Below, piece after piece: positions 35,327 to 44,065 of a DNA stretch of 64,000 nt. Under the pieces are notes generated by a model. The model did no database searches and had not been told where the DNA came from. It was given only the letters and a program-made list of their open reading frames with translations. Source of the DNA: CAYNST01 sp964434105 (GTDB lineage: Bacteria; Pseudomonadota; Gammaproteobacteria; Pseudomonadales; Cellvibrionaceae). The first letter of the stretch is position 1, and every line of letters begins with the position of its first letter. A program made the translations under genes and the position numbers. The DNA lies in assembly GCA_964434105.1 (NCBI GenBank), contig CAYSTJ010000008.1:31831-95830 (forward strand), given 5' to 3'.

Positions 35327-36853
35327 TCAAACCAGCCGCTTGCGCTCGTTTGAAGGTGCAATCCCCAGTGATTCGCGGTACTTCGCAATGGTTCGACGAG
35401 CGACCTGGATACCTTGCTCTTCCAGAAGCCCCGTGATTTTCGAGTCACTAAGGGGTTTGCGTGGATTCTCCGCGGCCACCAGTTTCTTAATGATAGCGCG
35501 AATCGCGGTGGAAGAACATTCACCACCGGACTCCGTGCTGACGTGGCTGGAAAAAAAGTACTTGAGTTCGAAAATACCCTGGGGTGTGTGCATGAATTTT
35601 TGCGTTGTTACCCGAGAAATGGTCGACTCATGCATTTCGACCATTTCTGCGACATCGTGCAGAACCATCGGCTTCATGGCTTCGGGACCATTCTCGAGAA
35701 AGCCCTGTTGTCGTTCGACGATACAGGTGGCGACTTTCAGCAGTGTTTCATTGCGGCTTTGCAAACTTTTTATGAACCACCGCGCCTCCTGCAGGTTGTC
35801 GCGCAGATAGGTGTTATCGCTGCTGCTGTCGGCACGCTTTACGAGCGATGCATAATCGCTGTTAATACGCAGGCGGGGGGCTATGTCCGGATTCAACTGT
35901 ACGGACCAGCGGTTGTTTTCCTTCTTGACGTAGACGTCAGGTACGACGTATTCAGTGGTATCGTCGCCGATCTGTTCACCGGGGCGGGGATTGAGCCCCT
36001 GGATGATCCGAATGGCATCCTGCAGCTCGCTTTCCTTGATTTTCAGCTTCCGCATAAGCTGCTTGAAGTCCCGGCTGCCCAGCAATGGCAGATATTGCTC
36101 CACCAGTCTGACGGCAACATCATAACCAGGAAGGGTGTCGGGAAGCTGCCGCAATTGTATGAGCAGGCAGTCGGCGACCGATTCGCTGGCGACGCCGGGC
36201 GGATCAAACTGCTGAATACGATGGAGAACGGCAACGACTTCATCGCGCTCCAATTCTTCGAATTCCCCAACCAGCCCCTGCCAGATTTCCTCCACGGACT
36301 GCACCAGCATGCCGTTCGACCCGACGGCGTCAATAATGGCCTCGCCCACAATTTTGTCCAGCGAAGACATTGGCGTGAGGTTGAGCTGCCACGTCAGATA
36401 GTCCTGCAACGATTCCGATGTGCCGCGGCGAGAATCATAATCAAAGTCTTCATTGTCCGGTCGGGATAGTCCCGTGCCGCTGGGTGCGCTTTGATAGATA
36501 TCATCCCAGCTGGTATCGACGGCAAGCTCGGTGGGAATATCGCTGCTCCACTCTGGGTCGCCTTCGGTAATAACATCCTGGTTCTGGCTGCCATTAAGTT
36601 CCTCGTGAGAACTTTTCTCGATTTCGGGGGTGGTCTCCGGGGACTTGTTCTGCTCGCTCTGGCTGTTTTCGAAATTACCGGAATCCGTATCGCTACCGTC
36701 TTCCGAGACTTCCAGCATGGGATTGTTTTCCAGCGCCTCCTGGATTTCATTCTGAAGGTCGAGGGTGGAAAGTTGCAATAAACGGATGGCCTGCTGCAGC
36801 TGGGGCGTCATGGTGAGCTGCTGGCCGAGTTTAAGTTGTAGTGATTGCTTCAT
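35327..36853 (-). CDS. rpoN: RNA polymerase sigma-54 factor RpoN
   Basis: This is a 508-residue sigma factor for -24/-12 promoters that need enhancer-binding activators. Region I is Gln/Leu-rich (MKQSLQLKLGQQLTMTPQLQQAIRLLQLST), region II is acidic (about 50-130), and region III holds the core-binding and DNA-binding domains with the RpoN box ARRTIAKYRESLGI near the C-terminus (helix-turn-helix VVLHDVAEMVEMHESTISRVTTQKF before it). Length and order match the family. It lies downstream of lptB with a 320-base gap that contains unusual short repeats. Confidence 0.97.
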   Translation of the reverse strand: MKQSLQLKLGQQLTMTPQLQQAIRLLQLSTLDLQNEIQEALENNPMLEVSEDGSDTDSGNFENSQSEQNKSPETTPEIEKSSHEELNGSQNQDVITEGDPEWSSDIPTELAVDTSWDDIYQSAPSGTGLSRPDNEDFDYDSRRGTSESLQDYLTWQLNLTPMSSLDKIVGEAIIDAVGSNGMLVQSVEEIWQGLVGEFEELERDEVVAVLHRIQQFDPPGVASESVADCLLIQLRQLPDTLPGYDVAVRLVEQYLPLLGSRDFKQLMRKLKIKESELQDAIRIIQGLNPRPGEQIGDDTTEYVVPDVYVKKENNRWSVQLNPDIAPRLRINSDYASLVKRADSSSDNTYLRDNLQEARWFIKSLQSRNETLLKVATCIVERQQGFLENGPEAMKPMVLHDVAEMVEMHESTISRVTTQKFMHTPQGIFELKYFFSSHVSTESGGECSSTAIRAIIKKLVAAENPRKPLSDSKITGLLEEQGIQVARRTIAKYRESLGIAPSNERKRLV

Positions 36854-37173
36854 GCGACGGTCATGCCCTGTAAATTGAGACGACTAACACGCAGATCATG
36901 CCTTAATTCTAGTGATCCTGAAAGGCCTAAGCAATCATTTTGAAGAAAATAAAAAGCAAGGTTCAGGCCAGAAGGACGGTAAATAGTCGATTGTCAAGCA
37001 GATCTGTGGAGAAACAGGTCTCACGTTAATTAATTGTGAGATCATTGCAAGTACCCCTTTTTACAACCAGTTTCAACCTGTTAAAACCCGTTTCAACGTT
37101 TAAAACACGCTTCAACGATTCAGATTGCCCGGATAAAGCTCCGTGCAGTCGTGGTGGCTGGTCAATTTCCCAC
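36854..37173 (-). other. AT-rich lptB-rpoN intergenic region
   Basis: These 320 bases lie between lptB and rpoN, both on the minus strand. They contain a palindromic site with arms TCTCAC/GTGAGA around TTAATTAATT (37019-37041) and a set of short direct repeats (37067-37123). The base composition is clearly more AT-rich than the flanking genes. A separate rpoN promoter is likely here, but no clear -35/-10 pair could be assigned. No gene is seen. Confidence 0.5.
37067..37123 (-). repeat. Three degenerate ~19-bp direct repeats upstream of rpoN
   Basis: On the plus strand three consecutive units read CCAGTTTCAACCTGTTAAAA, CCCGTTTCAACGTTTAAAA and CACGCTTCAACGATTCAGA. Each carries (G/C)TTCAAC followed by an A/T-rich end. 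The 19-base phase is close to two helical turns, as for tandem protein-binding sites. Function unknown. Confidence 0.5.
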
Positions 37174-37899
37174 CTATAAGCGGAAGTTTTCCCCAAGGTA
37201 TACCTTCCGGACCCTGGCATTGGAAAGTATGGCTTCGGCGGTACCTTCGGCGATTATATGGCCTTCGCTGACAATATAGGCTTTTTCACAGATATCAAGC
37301 GTTTCGCGAACGTTGTGGTCCGTGATCAGCACACCGAGACCCCGATTTCTAAGGTGGGTTACGATAGATTTGATATCGCTGACGGAAATGGGGTCCACGC
37401 CCGCGAAAGGCTCGTCGAGCAGGATGAACCGGGGGTCGGTCGCAATAGCCCGCGCTATTTCAACTCTGCGGCGTTCTCCGCCGGACAATGCCATGCCAAG
37501 GCTCTTGCGGATATGGGTTATATGAAATTCTTCGAGCAGAAGGTCGAGCTCAGCGCGACGCTGCTCGCGGGTAAGCTCTTTACGTGTCTGCAGAATGGCC
37601 ATTATGTTATCAGCCACACTGAGTTTCCGAAAGACAGACGCTTCCTGTGGCAGGTAGCTCAGGCCAGCCCGCGCCCGACCGTGCATGGGCAGCCAGGTGA
37701 CGTTCTTCTGGTCAATAAAAACTTCGCCCCGATCGGCCGGGATAAGTCCGGCGATCATGTAAAAACAGGTGGTTTTGCCCGCGCCATTCGGTCCGAGCAA
37801 GCCCACAATCTGATTATTCTCGACAGTGACCGACACATCTTCAATGACCTTGCGGCCTTTATAGCTTTTGGCCAGATTGTTTGCCCGCAGTGTTGCCAT
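37174..37899 (-). CDS. lptB: LPS export ABC transporter ATPase LptB
   Basis: This 241-residue ATPase drives LptFG to extract LPS from the inner membrane and push it along the LptC-LptA bridge. Visible motifs: Walker A GPNGAGKTT (36-44), Q-loop YLPQEASVF, signature LSGGERRRVEIARA, Walker B FILLDEPFAGVDP and H-loop ITDHNVRE. It is the last of the kdsD-kdsC-lptC-lptA-lptB run and starts four bases after the lptA stop. Confidence 0.97.
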   Translation of the reverse strand: MATLRANNLAKSYKGRKVIEDVSVTVENNQIVGLLGPNGAGKTTCFYMIAGLIPADRGEVFIDQKNVTWLPMHGRARAGLSYLPQEASVFRKLSVADNIMAILQTRKELTREQRRAELDLLLEEFHITHIRKSLGMALSGGERRRVEIARAIATDPRFILLDEPFAGVDPISVSDIKSIVTHLRNRGLGVLITDHNVRETLDICEKAYIVSEGHIIAEGTAEAILSNARVRKVYLGENFRL

Positions 37900-37903
37900 A
37901 GGA

Positions 37904-38434
37904 TTATTCTTCGTCGTCCGCGCCGAATTTCAATGACCTGGGCGGTATCACCATGCGCACCCGTCCATTCTGTTTGGCGTCGCTGCCTGCCTTCACCACG
38001 GATTCCTTGACATCGTAATCGATCCGGTCACCGGCAATACTGGTGCCTTCCTGTTGCAATGAGGCCTGCTCGATGAGATGCAGCGTCTCCTTGCGAATAT
38101 CGTATTCAAGGCGTCTGGCTTCTGCGACCACCAGCCCGTCGGATTCACTGGGTTTTTGCTGATATCTCACCGGACTGCCGATGGCAACTATGCGTGTCAC
38201 CTTGCTTTTGTCGTTGTAGATGACCACCTTGCTGGCGTCGATGCGCATGGACCCCTGTTGCATGACCACGTTGCCGGCATAAGTGGTGGTGCCCTTGGTT
38301 TCATTGCGCTCCGCGGAGTCTGAATGAATAGTAATGGACTGTTCCCGGTCCGATGCCAGGCTCCAGGCAGTTGCGGCCGTGCAGACCAGTATTGTGACCA
38401 GCAGGAACCGGAGGAAAATGCTAAATAGGTTCAT
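37904..38434 (-). CDS. lptA: LPS transport periplasmic protein LptA
   Basis: The 176-residue precursor has a signal peptide (FLRFLLVTILVCTAATAWSLA). The mature OstA-like beta-jellyroll contains the family patterns ITIHSDSAERNETKGTTTYAGNV, GSMRIDASKVVIYND and DYDVKESVVKAGSD. LptA monomers stack into the bridge that carries LPS to LptD. The start overlaps the 3' end of lptC by 14 bases, and lptB follows immediately. Confidence 0.95.
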   Translation of the reverse strand: MNLFSIFLRFLLVTILVCTAATAWSLASDREQSITIHSDSAERNETKGTTTYAGNVVMQQGSMRIDASKVVIYNDKSKVTRIVAIGSPVRYQQKPSESDGLVVAEARRLEYDIRKETLHLIEQASLQQEGTSIAGDRIDYDVKESVVKAGSDAKQNGRVRMVIPPRSLKFGADDEE

Positions 38435-39005
38435 GGTGGCCTCTGACCCTTTGCAGCAGTTGAATGGCTTCGGTATTCAGGTTGACAATCATACCGATCG
38501 CGTCCAGTGTACCTTGCGTGGAGGTGATATTCACAGCGTCCTCTGTGCGCACAATTTTGTCTCTGGGCATTATGACCAGTTTCTGGGTTCTGAGCTCCAT
38601 ATTGTCCTCATCGATCTGGGCCTGCCAGATTCTGACGTTGCTCCAAAGCGTGAGAACATCACCAAAATTGGTCAGGCGACCTTTTTCAGCCGTCACGTAC
38701 CAGACCCGCTCATCCGCAAACAGTGTCAGTTGTGGTTCATCCATGGATGTAAAGTCGCCCTCGCTGACAGTACCAAGATCGATTCGATAGTGATTCAGGG
38801 TTTTTGCGAGAAATTCATAGCTGAGCGTTCCCTCGGTATCAAAATGGCGGGAGTGTGCATTTTCGATGACTGCATAGGGAACAATGTCGGGTTCGACGCG
38901 ATCGTCCAGTAGCGGGATCAGGTTTTGTGGTGGTGTTTCCCATAGAAAAACCGTTGCTGCCACCAGGCCGACAATCACGGCTATGTAGAGCCAGTTGTTT
39001 CTCAT
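38421..39005 (-). CDS. lptC: LPS export system protein LptC
   Basis: This 194-residue protein has one N-terminal membrane helix (LYIAVIVGLVAATVFLWET) and a periplasmic jellyroll domain with HYRIDLGTVSEGDFTSMDEPQL and VNITSTQGTLDAIGMIVNLNT. It anchors LptA to LptBFG in the inner membrane. Its start overlaps the kdsC stop (ATGA), so translation is coupled. Confidence 0.94.
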   Translation of the reverse strand: MRNNWLYIAVIVGLVAATVFLWETPPQNLIPLLDDRVEPDIVPYAVIENAHSRHFDTEGTLSYEFLAKTLNHYRIDLGTVSEGDFTSMDEPQLTLFADERVWYVTAEKGRLTNFGDVLTLWSNVRIWQAQIDEDNMELRTQKLVIMPRDKIVRTEDAVNITSTQGTLDAIGMIVNLNTEAIQLLQRVRGHHEPI

Positions 39006-39538
39006 GGGTCTGTAAATACCGCCACTGTGGATTCGTATCGCTCCTGAGCCCGCAGTATCAGGTCGCAGGCTTCCCGCACTGCGCCTTCACCGCCTTTGGC
39101 ATGGCTTTGCCAGTGGGCATGCTGGCGTACAACCGGGTGCGCATTGGGTACCGTCAGCGCGAGGGCAACACGCCGCATAATATAGAGGTCCGGCAAATCA
39201 TCGCCCATGCAGGCTATGTTTTCGGCCTGGATGGGTTCGTCAGCTAAAATTTCCTGCAGAGCTTCCCATTTGTCTTCTCTGCCCTGAATAAGCAGGGTAA
39301 TTCCCAGCTCCTGCGCGCGCCGGGCAACGGCCGCGCTGGAGCGCCCGGTCACAATAGCCACTTTGATGTTGTTGCGCTTGAGGAGTTTGAGGCCGTGTCC
39401 GTCCAGCGTGTTGAATGCTTTCCACTCCTGCCCGTCCGGGCCGTAATACAGGCGCCCGTCAGTGAGAACGCCATCCACATCCAGTACCAGCAGGCGAATA
39501 TTCCTGGCGCGGTCCAGCACCTGATCATTAAACGTCAT
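39002..39538 (-). CDS. kdsC: 3-deoxy-D-manno-octulosonate-8-phosphate phosphatase KdsC
   Basis: This is a HAD-superfamily phosphatase of 178 residues without a cap domain that releases Kdo for lipid A inner core synthesis. The nucleophile and acid Asp are D20 and D22 in LVLDVDGVLTDG; GRSSAAVARRAQELGI and CMGDDLPDLYIMRRVALAL complete the HAD motifs. GGGG precedes the ATG at 39538. It follows kdsD by 12 bases and overlaps lptC by four. Confidence 0.96.
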   Translation of the reverse strand: MTFNDQVLDRARNIRLLVLDVDGVLTDGRLYYGPDGQEWKAFNTLDGHGLKLLKRNNIKVAIVTGRSSAAVARRAQELGITLLIQGREDKWEALQEILADEPIQAENIACMGDDLPDLYIMRRVALALTVPNAHPVVRQHAHWQSHAKGGEGAVREACDLILRAQERYESTVAVFTDP

Positions 39539-39550
39539 ACATTACCCCGA

Positions 39551-40531
39551 TTAGGCCAGTCCGGCCGACAGTAGATCGTGCATATGCAGCACGCCGACTG
39601 GCTGGTTGTCGTTGTTTGCGACCACCAGTGCCGTGATCTTATGATTTTCCATGACTGTCAAGGCTTCGGCCGCCAGTGTATCCGGCCGGGATGTAAGCGG
39701 CGAGTGGGTCATAACGTCGCCGATCTTCACCGTGCGCACATCTTCGCCGCGGTCAAGCGCGCGACGCAAATCGCCATCTGTGAAGATGCCTATGATGGCG
39801 TCCGCGTCGTCGACGACGATCGTCATGCCAAACCCTTTGGCGGATATTTCGGAAAGGGCGTTCAAAAGTGTCGTTTCACGCTTGACCCGAGGAACCCGAT
39901 CGCCCTTGTGCATAACGTCCCCAACCTGCAGCAGCAACCGCCGACCCAGCGCACCACTGGGATGTGAAATCGCGAAATCCTCGGCGGTAAAGCCCCGCGC
40001 TTCAAGAAGCGCTACCGCCAGGGCATCCCCCAGCACCAGAGTAACTGTGGTGCTGGAAGTGGGCGCAAGGTCGAGGGGGCAGGCCTCACAGGTTACGCTG
40101 ATATCGAGATTCACGGTTGCGGCTTCTGCCAGCGGGGATTGCGGCCTGCCAGTCATGGCGATCAACGGAACACCCACGCGCTTGAGTGTTGGCAGCAGGG
40201 TCAGAATTTCACCCGCGTTGCCGGAGCTGGATATTGCGATCATCAGGTCGCCGCGCATTAACATACCCAGGTCACCATGGCCCGCTTCGCCCGGATGCAC
40301 AAAAAAAGACGGCGTCCCGGTACTCGCGAGGGTGGCAGCAATTTTGTGACCGATATGGCCGGATTTGCCCATGCCGGTCACAACTACCCGGCCCTGGCAG
40401 GCGAGAATAAGTTCGCAGGCGTTGACGAAACTGGTGTCTATCCGGTCCAGCAGCGCCTGAACGGCGTTCGCCTCAAGCGTAACCGTCCGCTTGCCCGACG
40501 CGATCAACATTTGCGCGGTTGCATCTGTCAT
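39551..40531 (-). CDS. kdsD: D-arabinose 5-phosphate isomerase KdsD
   Basis: This enzyme converts ribulose-5-phosphate to arabinose-5-phosphate, the first committed precursor of Kdo. The SIS domain (about 20-190) shows GMGKSGHIGHKIAATLASTGTPSFFVHPGEAGHGDLGM and ISSSGNAGEI. Two CBS domains follow (about 205-326) with GIFTDGDLRRAL. I start at ATG 40531, giving 326 residues (E. coli has 328); the frame continues to 40621 but overlaps yrbG. No strong ribosome site is seen. It is preceded by yrbG, 22 bases away. Confidence 0.95.
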   Translation of the reverse strand: MTDATAQMLIASGKRTVTLEANAVQALLDRIDTSFVNACELILACQGRVVVTGMGKSGHIGHKIAATLASTGTPSFFVHPGEAGHGDLGMLMRGDLMIAISSSGNAGEILTLLPTLKRVGVPLIAMTGRPQSPLAEAATVNLDISVTCEACPLDLAPTSSTTVTLVLGDALAVALLEARGFTAEDFAISHPSGALGRRLLLQVGDVMHKGDRVPRVKRETTLLNALSEISAKGFGMTIVVDDADAIIGIFTDGDLRRALDRGEDVRTVKIGDVMTHSPLTSRPDTLAAEALTVMENHKITALVVANNDNQPVGVLHMHDLLSAGLA

Positions 40532-40553
40532 GATTTTGCTAACGATAACTGCC

Positions 40554-41540
40554 TCAGGTGGTCGGGTTAGTGAAAAGATAGTAATAATAGAAGGTATAGC
40601 AGAGCAAAAACAGCCCCCCATGCCAGCGATTGATACCGGGGGTGTGTCCGGCCTGGACTCTGCGCAGGCTCATGAGCAGCGTCAGGGCGAGCAGTAACGT
40701 TATTCCCGCCATGGCGAGATAGTCGCGGTAGAAGACGTTGGCATCAAGGTTAAGCGGGTGTATCAGACTCGGGATGGACATGACGGCAAGCAGGTTGAAA
40801 ATATTGGAGCCGATGACATTGCCGAGCGCAATGTCATGATGTCCGCGCATGGCACTCATGACCGAGGCTGCGAGTTCTGGCAGGCTGGTGCCCACGGCGA
40901 CGACCGTCAGGCCGATGACCAGTGGGCTGACACCGGCGTACCCAGCCAGTGCTGTCGCCCCCCAGACCAGAATCCGCGCACTGAGAACCAATACGGCCAG
41001 CCCCACAATAAAGCGCAACAGCGCGGCCCTCTGGCTGAGCTGCGGCAGTTCATTTCCGGCCAGGAGAGCCTCTGGCGCCTGGGTCTTGCGCTTGACCCAT
41101 ACCAGGTACCAGAGTATTGGCAGCAGCAGGCCCAGCAATATCGCGCTTTCTGTCCGCCCGAGCCTGCCATCGGAAAGGAACCAGCCGGCCACAATGGTTA
41201 CGCCCAGTAAAATTGGCAGTTCATGCAGGAGTACGTTTTTTTGAACCGGCAGGGTACCGAACAGTGCGGTGACGCCGAGCACCAGGCCCACATTGGCCAG
41301 GTTTGAGCCAAGCGCATTGCCGATAGCCAGCTCACCTGCGCCGCTGAACGCGGCATTGACGGAGACCAGAATTTCCGGCGCAGACGTGCCGAGAGATACA
41401 ATTGTAAGCCCGACGATAAGCGGACTTACGCCGAGATTGCGCGCTATGGCCGCACTGCCGTCGACAAAGCGGTCAGCGCTCCAAATCAGGCCAATGAAGC
41501 CAAGCAGCAGGGCGCCAGTCATGTAAAGCAGTTCAGTCAT
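40554..41540 (-). CDS. yrbG: YrbG-type calcium/sodium antiporter (CaCA family)
   Basis: This inner-membrane exchanger has about ten helices and two inverted alpha-repeats, each with the CaCA signature: GLTIVSLGTSAPEILVSVNA and GLTVVAVGTSLPELAASVMSA, paired with GNALGSNLANVGLVLG and GNVIGSNIFNLLAVM. The start is uncertain; I use ATG 41540, but ATG 41600 and an internal ATG nearer the first helix are possible, and none has a clear ribosome site. It heads the leftward Kdo/Lpt/rpoN run and is divergent from mlaC, the same layout as in E. coli apart from the missing mlaFED genes. Confidence 0.92.
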   Translation of the reverse strand: MTELLYMTGALLLGFIGLIWSADRFVDGSAAIARNLGVSPLIVGLTIVSLGTSAPEILVSVNAAFSGAGELAIGNALGSNLANVGLVLGVTALFGTLPVQKNVLLHELPILLGVTIVAGWFLSDGRLGRTESAILLGLLLPILWYLVWVKRKTQAPEALLAGNELPQLSQRAALLRFIVGLAVLVLSARILVWGATALAGYAGVSPLVIGLTVVAVGTSLPELAASVMSAMRGHHDIALGNVIGSNIFNLLAVMSIPSLIHPLNLDANVFYRDYLAMAGITLLLALTLLMSLRRVQAGHTPGINRWHGGLFLLCYTFYYYYLFTNPTT

Positions 41541-41681
41541 CCGGAGGAGGTCCGATTCTTGGCAAGGTGCCATGGTATAGCGATGTGGCCGGAATGTCAT
41601 GGGGTACCGTATAGCTCCGGTTCAGTTAGTATTTGCTAGACTCGGGATGGAACTGATTTCAATGCCGGTCATCAATTCTGG

Positions 41682-41687
41682 TATATT
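41682..41687 (+). promoter_or_regulatory. Possible extended -10 for mlaC
   Basis: TG-G-TATATT (TATATT at 41682-41687) resembles an extended -10 element about 35 bases before the mlaC start. No good -35 is visible. Confidence 0.3.
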
Positions 41688-41721
41688 GTTGCCATCAACC
41701 GGTCATCTGCAGGAGAGAGAT

Positions 41722-42384
41722 ATGGGTGTTAAATCATTGTTGGTTGCGGTGGGTTTCATACTCGCCTGCTTTACAGGGGCTAGTGCCATTGCCGCGGAAA
41801 AATCGGCACCCGACCCGTCGAAAAGTGTGGCCAACGCCGGCACGCCTACGCCGCAGGGTACGGTAGAATCGGTGACCGCCAGGCTGATGGACGTCATTCG
41901 TACCGGCGAAGGCGACCTGAAAAACAATCCGGACCAGTATTACGCCAACGTACGGAAAGTGCTCGAAGAGACCGTAAGCTTTCCCTTTATTGCCAAGAGT
42001 GTCATGGCAACCTACTGGAGCAAAGCCACCGAAGCGCAGCGAGAGCGATTTACCGATGTCTTCACCGACGGTATGGTAGAAACGCTTGGTAAGGGCATGG
42101 CCAATTATTCCGATCTGAAAATTACGACGCTGCCGGCAGCCAAAGAAGATAAAGGCAAGCGCCGGGTCGAGGTCGTGCAGGAAATACAGGGAACCGAGGG
42201 GGTGAATCGGGTTTCCTATACCATGGCTCAAAGCCGCTCCGGCGAATGGAGGCTGATCAACGTCGTTTTGAATGGCATTAACCTGGGCAAGAGCTTCCGG
42301 GATCAGTTCGCGCAGTCCATGCGACAGAACGATAACGATATCGACAAGGTAATTGACGGCTGGAGCATGCAAGGACAGCCCTGA
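41722..42384 (+). CDS. mlaC: Periplasmic phospholipid-binding protein MlaC (Ttg2D)
   Basis: The ATG at 41722 follows AGGAGAGAG; the frame back to 41599 is not needed. The 220-residue precursor has a signal peptide (LLVAVGFILACFTGASAIAA). The mature domain shows ETVSFPFIAKSVMATYWSKATEAQRERFTDVFTDGMVETLGKGM and GEWRLINVVLNGINLGKSFRDQF, typical of MlaC, which ferries phospholipids between the outer-membrane MlaA complex and inner-membrane MlaFEDB. Here it is first in its operon: mlaF, mlaE, mlaD (normally upstream) and mlaB (normally downstream) are not at this locus. Confidence 0.94.
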   Translation: MGVKSLLVAVGFILACFTGASAIAAEKSAPDPSKSVANAGTPTPQGTVESVTARLMDVIRTGEGDLKNNPDQYYANVRKVLEETVSFPFIAKSVMATYWSKATEAQRERFTDVFTDGMVETLGKGMANYSDLKITTLPAAKEDKGKRRVEVVQEIQGTEGVNRVSYTMAQSRSGEWRLINVVLNGINLGKSFRDQFAQSMRQNDNDIDKVIDGWSMQGQP

Positions 42385-42493
42385 GCGGGTACAATGCGCT
42401 AAATTCGGCGGGCAGCAGTTTTGGCAGTAACAGGGCATCAAACCATGTTAACGCGGTGCCCGTCATAAGCTGTTTTCCATTTTTGGGGCAATT

Positions 42494-42727
42494 ATGTTGA
42501 TCGATGAAATAAAAGCTGCAATTGCGGGCAAAATCCCCGATGCCGTAACCGAGGCGCGCATGGAAGGTAATCACGCCCATCTGTCAGTCGTCAGCCAGCA
42601 CTTTCAGGGGCTGACGGCGGTTAAAAAACAACAACTTGTATATAGTGCCTTACAGGAACTGATCGCCAGCGGTGCTGTTCACGCCGTACATATGCAAACG
42701 CTCACCCCGGACGAAGCTGTCCGCTAG
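42494..42727 (+). CDS. ibaG: BolA-family protein IbaG
   Basis: This 77-residue BolA-fold protein (class II KH-like) carries the conserved GNHAHLSVVSQHFQGLTAVKKQQLVY. IbaG/BolA proteins form [2Fe-2S] complexes with monothiol glutaredoxin and influence acid resistance and envelope traits. GGGG lies before the ATG. It lies between mlaC and murA, its conserved place, and is probably co-transcribed with murA. Confidence 0.95.
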   Translation: MLIDEIKAAIAGKIPDAVTEARMEGNHAHLSVVSQHFQGLTAVKKQQLVYSALQELIASGAVHAVHMQTLTPDEAVR

Positions 42728-42789
42728 AATGTGCCCGGCAATATTCTTCTGCCGGGTGTCGTGCGACTCCTACTTGAATTCTCTTACCC

Positions 42790-44052
42790 ATGGATAAACT
42801 TATTATTACCGGTGGCGCCCCGCTTGACGGAGAAATCCGTATATCCGGATCCAAAAATTCTGCGTTGCCCATTCTTGCTGCGACCCTGTTAGCCGACGGT
42901 CCGATGCACATTCGTAATCTCCCGCATCTTAACGACATTACGACCATGTTGGCACTGATCCGCTGTATGGGGGTTGATGTGACAATCGATGAAAGTATGG
43001 GTGTCGAGATTAATCAAAGTACAATCGTCAATTTTGAGGCTCCCTACGATCTGGTCAAGACCATGCGTGCATCGATTCTGGTGCTGGGGCCCATGTTAAC
43101 CCGGTTTGGCAAGGCAGACGTCTCTTTTCCCGGTGGCTGCGCTATCGGAAGCCGACCGGTGGATATTCATCTGCGGGGGCTGGAAGCCATGGGGGCCGAG
43201 ATCGAAGTGGACGGCGGCTATATCCGGGCAAGAGCACCCAACGGTTTGCACGGCGCGCGCATTTGCATGGATGTGGTGACGGTGGGCGGGACGGAAAATC
43301 TGTTGATGGCGGCTGTGCTGGCGAAGGGCAGGACGGTGCTCGAAAACGCAGCCAGGGAACCGGAGATAATCGATCTGGCTCATTGCCTGATAGAAATGGG
43401 CGCGCAGATAGAGGGTGTCGGCAGCGACATGCTGGTTGTTCACGGCGTAGACAGGCTGGGTGGGTGCACATTCGGCGTGATGCCGGACCGTATCGAGACG
43501 GGGACGTTTCTGGCAGCGGCAGCGGCGGCGAAAGGGCGTATCATGCTGCGTGATACCTGTCCCGAGTTTCTGGACTCCGTATTGCTCAAGCTGGAAGAGG
43601 CGGGTGCCACGATTAATGTCGGTAAAAACTGGATCGAATTGAATATGTACGGCAATCGTCCGCGTGCTGTCAATTTGAAAACCGCCCCCTACCCAGGATT
43701 TCCTACCGATATGCAGTCGCAGTTTACGGCCATGAATGCTGTCGCAGAGGGCGTCAGTACGGTAACCGAGACGATTTTTGAAAACCGCCTGATCCAGGTC
43801 CACGAATTGAACCGGATGGGCGCAAACATTAGTCTGGAGGGCAATACCGCCATTATCAGTGGCGTGGAGCAACTGAAGGGCGCGCCAGTCATGGCGAGCG
43901 ATTTGAGGGCCTCGGCCAGTCTCGTCATTGCCGGTATGGTTGCACGAGGGGAGACAATCATCGACCGTATTTATCATATTGATCGCGGTTACGAATGTAT
44001 TGAAGAAAAGTTGCGTCAGGTTGGCGCGAAGATCCGGCGGGTTTCAGGCTAA
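42790..44052 (+). CDS. murA: UDP-N-acetylglucosamine 1-carboxyvinyltransferase MurA
   Basis: MurA catalyses the first committed step of peptidoglycan synthesis, transferring enolpyruvate from PEP to UDP-GlcNAc. The protein has 420 residues with Lys22 in GSKNSALPIL and the catalytic, fosfomycin-target Cys117 in FPGGCAIGSRPVD. Further signatures are TVGGTENLLMAAVLA, PYPGFPTDMQSQF and ASDLRASASLVIAG. The presence of Cys rather than Asp at 117 predicts fosfomycin sensitivity at the target level. hisG begins 13 bases after the stop. Confidence 0.97.
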   Translation: MDKLIITGGAPLDGEIRISGSKNSALPILAATLLADGPMHIRNLPHLNDITTMLALIRCMGVDVTIDESMGVEINQSTIVNFEAPYDLVKTMRASILVLGPMLTRFGKADVSFPGGCAIGSRPVDIHLRGLEAMGAEIEVDGGYIRARAPNGLHGARICMDVVTVGGTENLLMAAVLAKGRTVLENAAREPEIIDLAHCLIEMGAQIEGVGSDMLVVHGVDRLGGCTFGVMPDRIETGTFLAAAAAAKGRIMLRDTCPEFLDSVLLKLEEAGATINVGKNWIELNMYGNRPRAVNLKTAPYPGFPTDMQSQFTAMNAVAEGVSTVTETIFENRLIQVHELNRMGANISLEGNTAIISGVEQLKGAPVMASDLRASASLVIAGMVARGETIIDRIYHIDRGYECIEEKLRQVGAKIRRVSG

Positions 44053-44065
44053 TACGGGGTATACC

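Noticed and set aside
35146..35526. Possible hpf/raiA gene between rpoN and ptsN
   Set aside because: The only frame of suitable size overlaps the rpoN 3' end and its translation has none of the HPF pattern.
37067..37123. CRISPR-like array
   Set aside because: The three units are contiguous, degenerate and only about 19 bases long with no spacers; no cas genes are present.
37026..37220. 64-codon minus-strand frame between lptB and rpoN
   Set aside because: It overlaps the end of lptB in another frame, lacks a ribosome site and reads through the short repeats.
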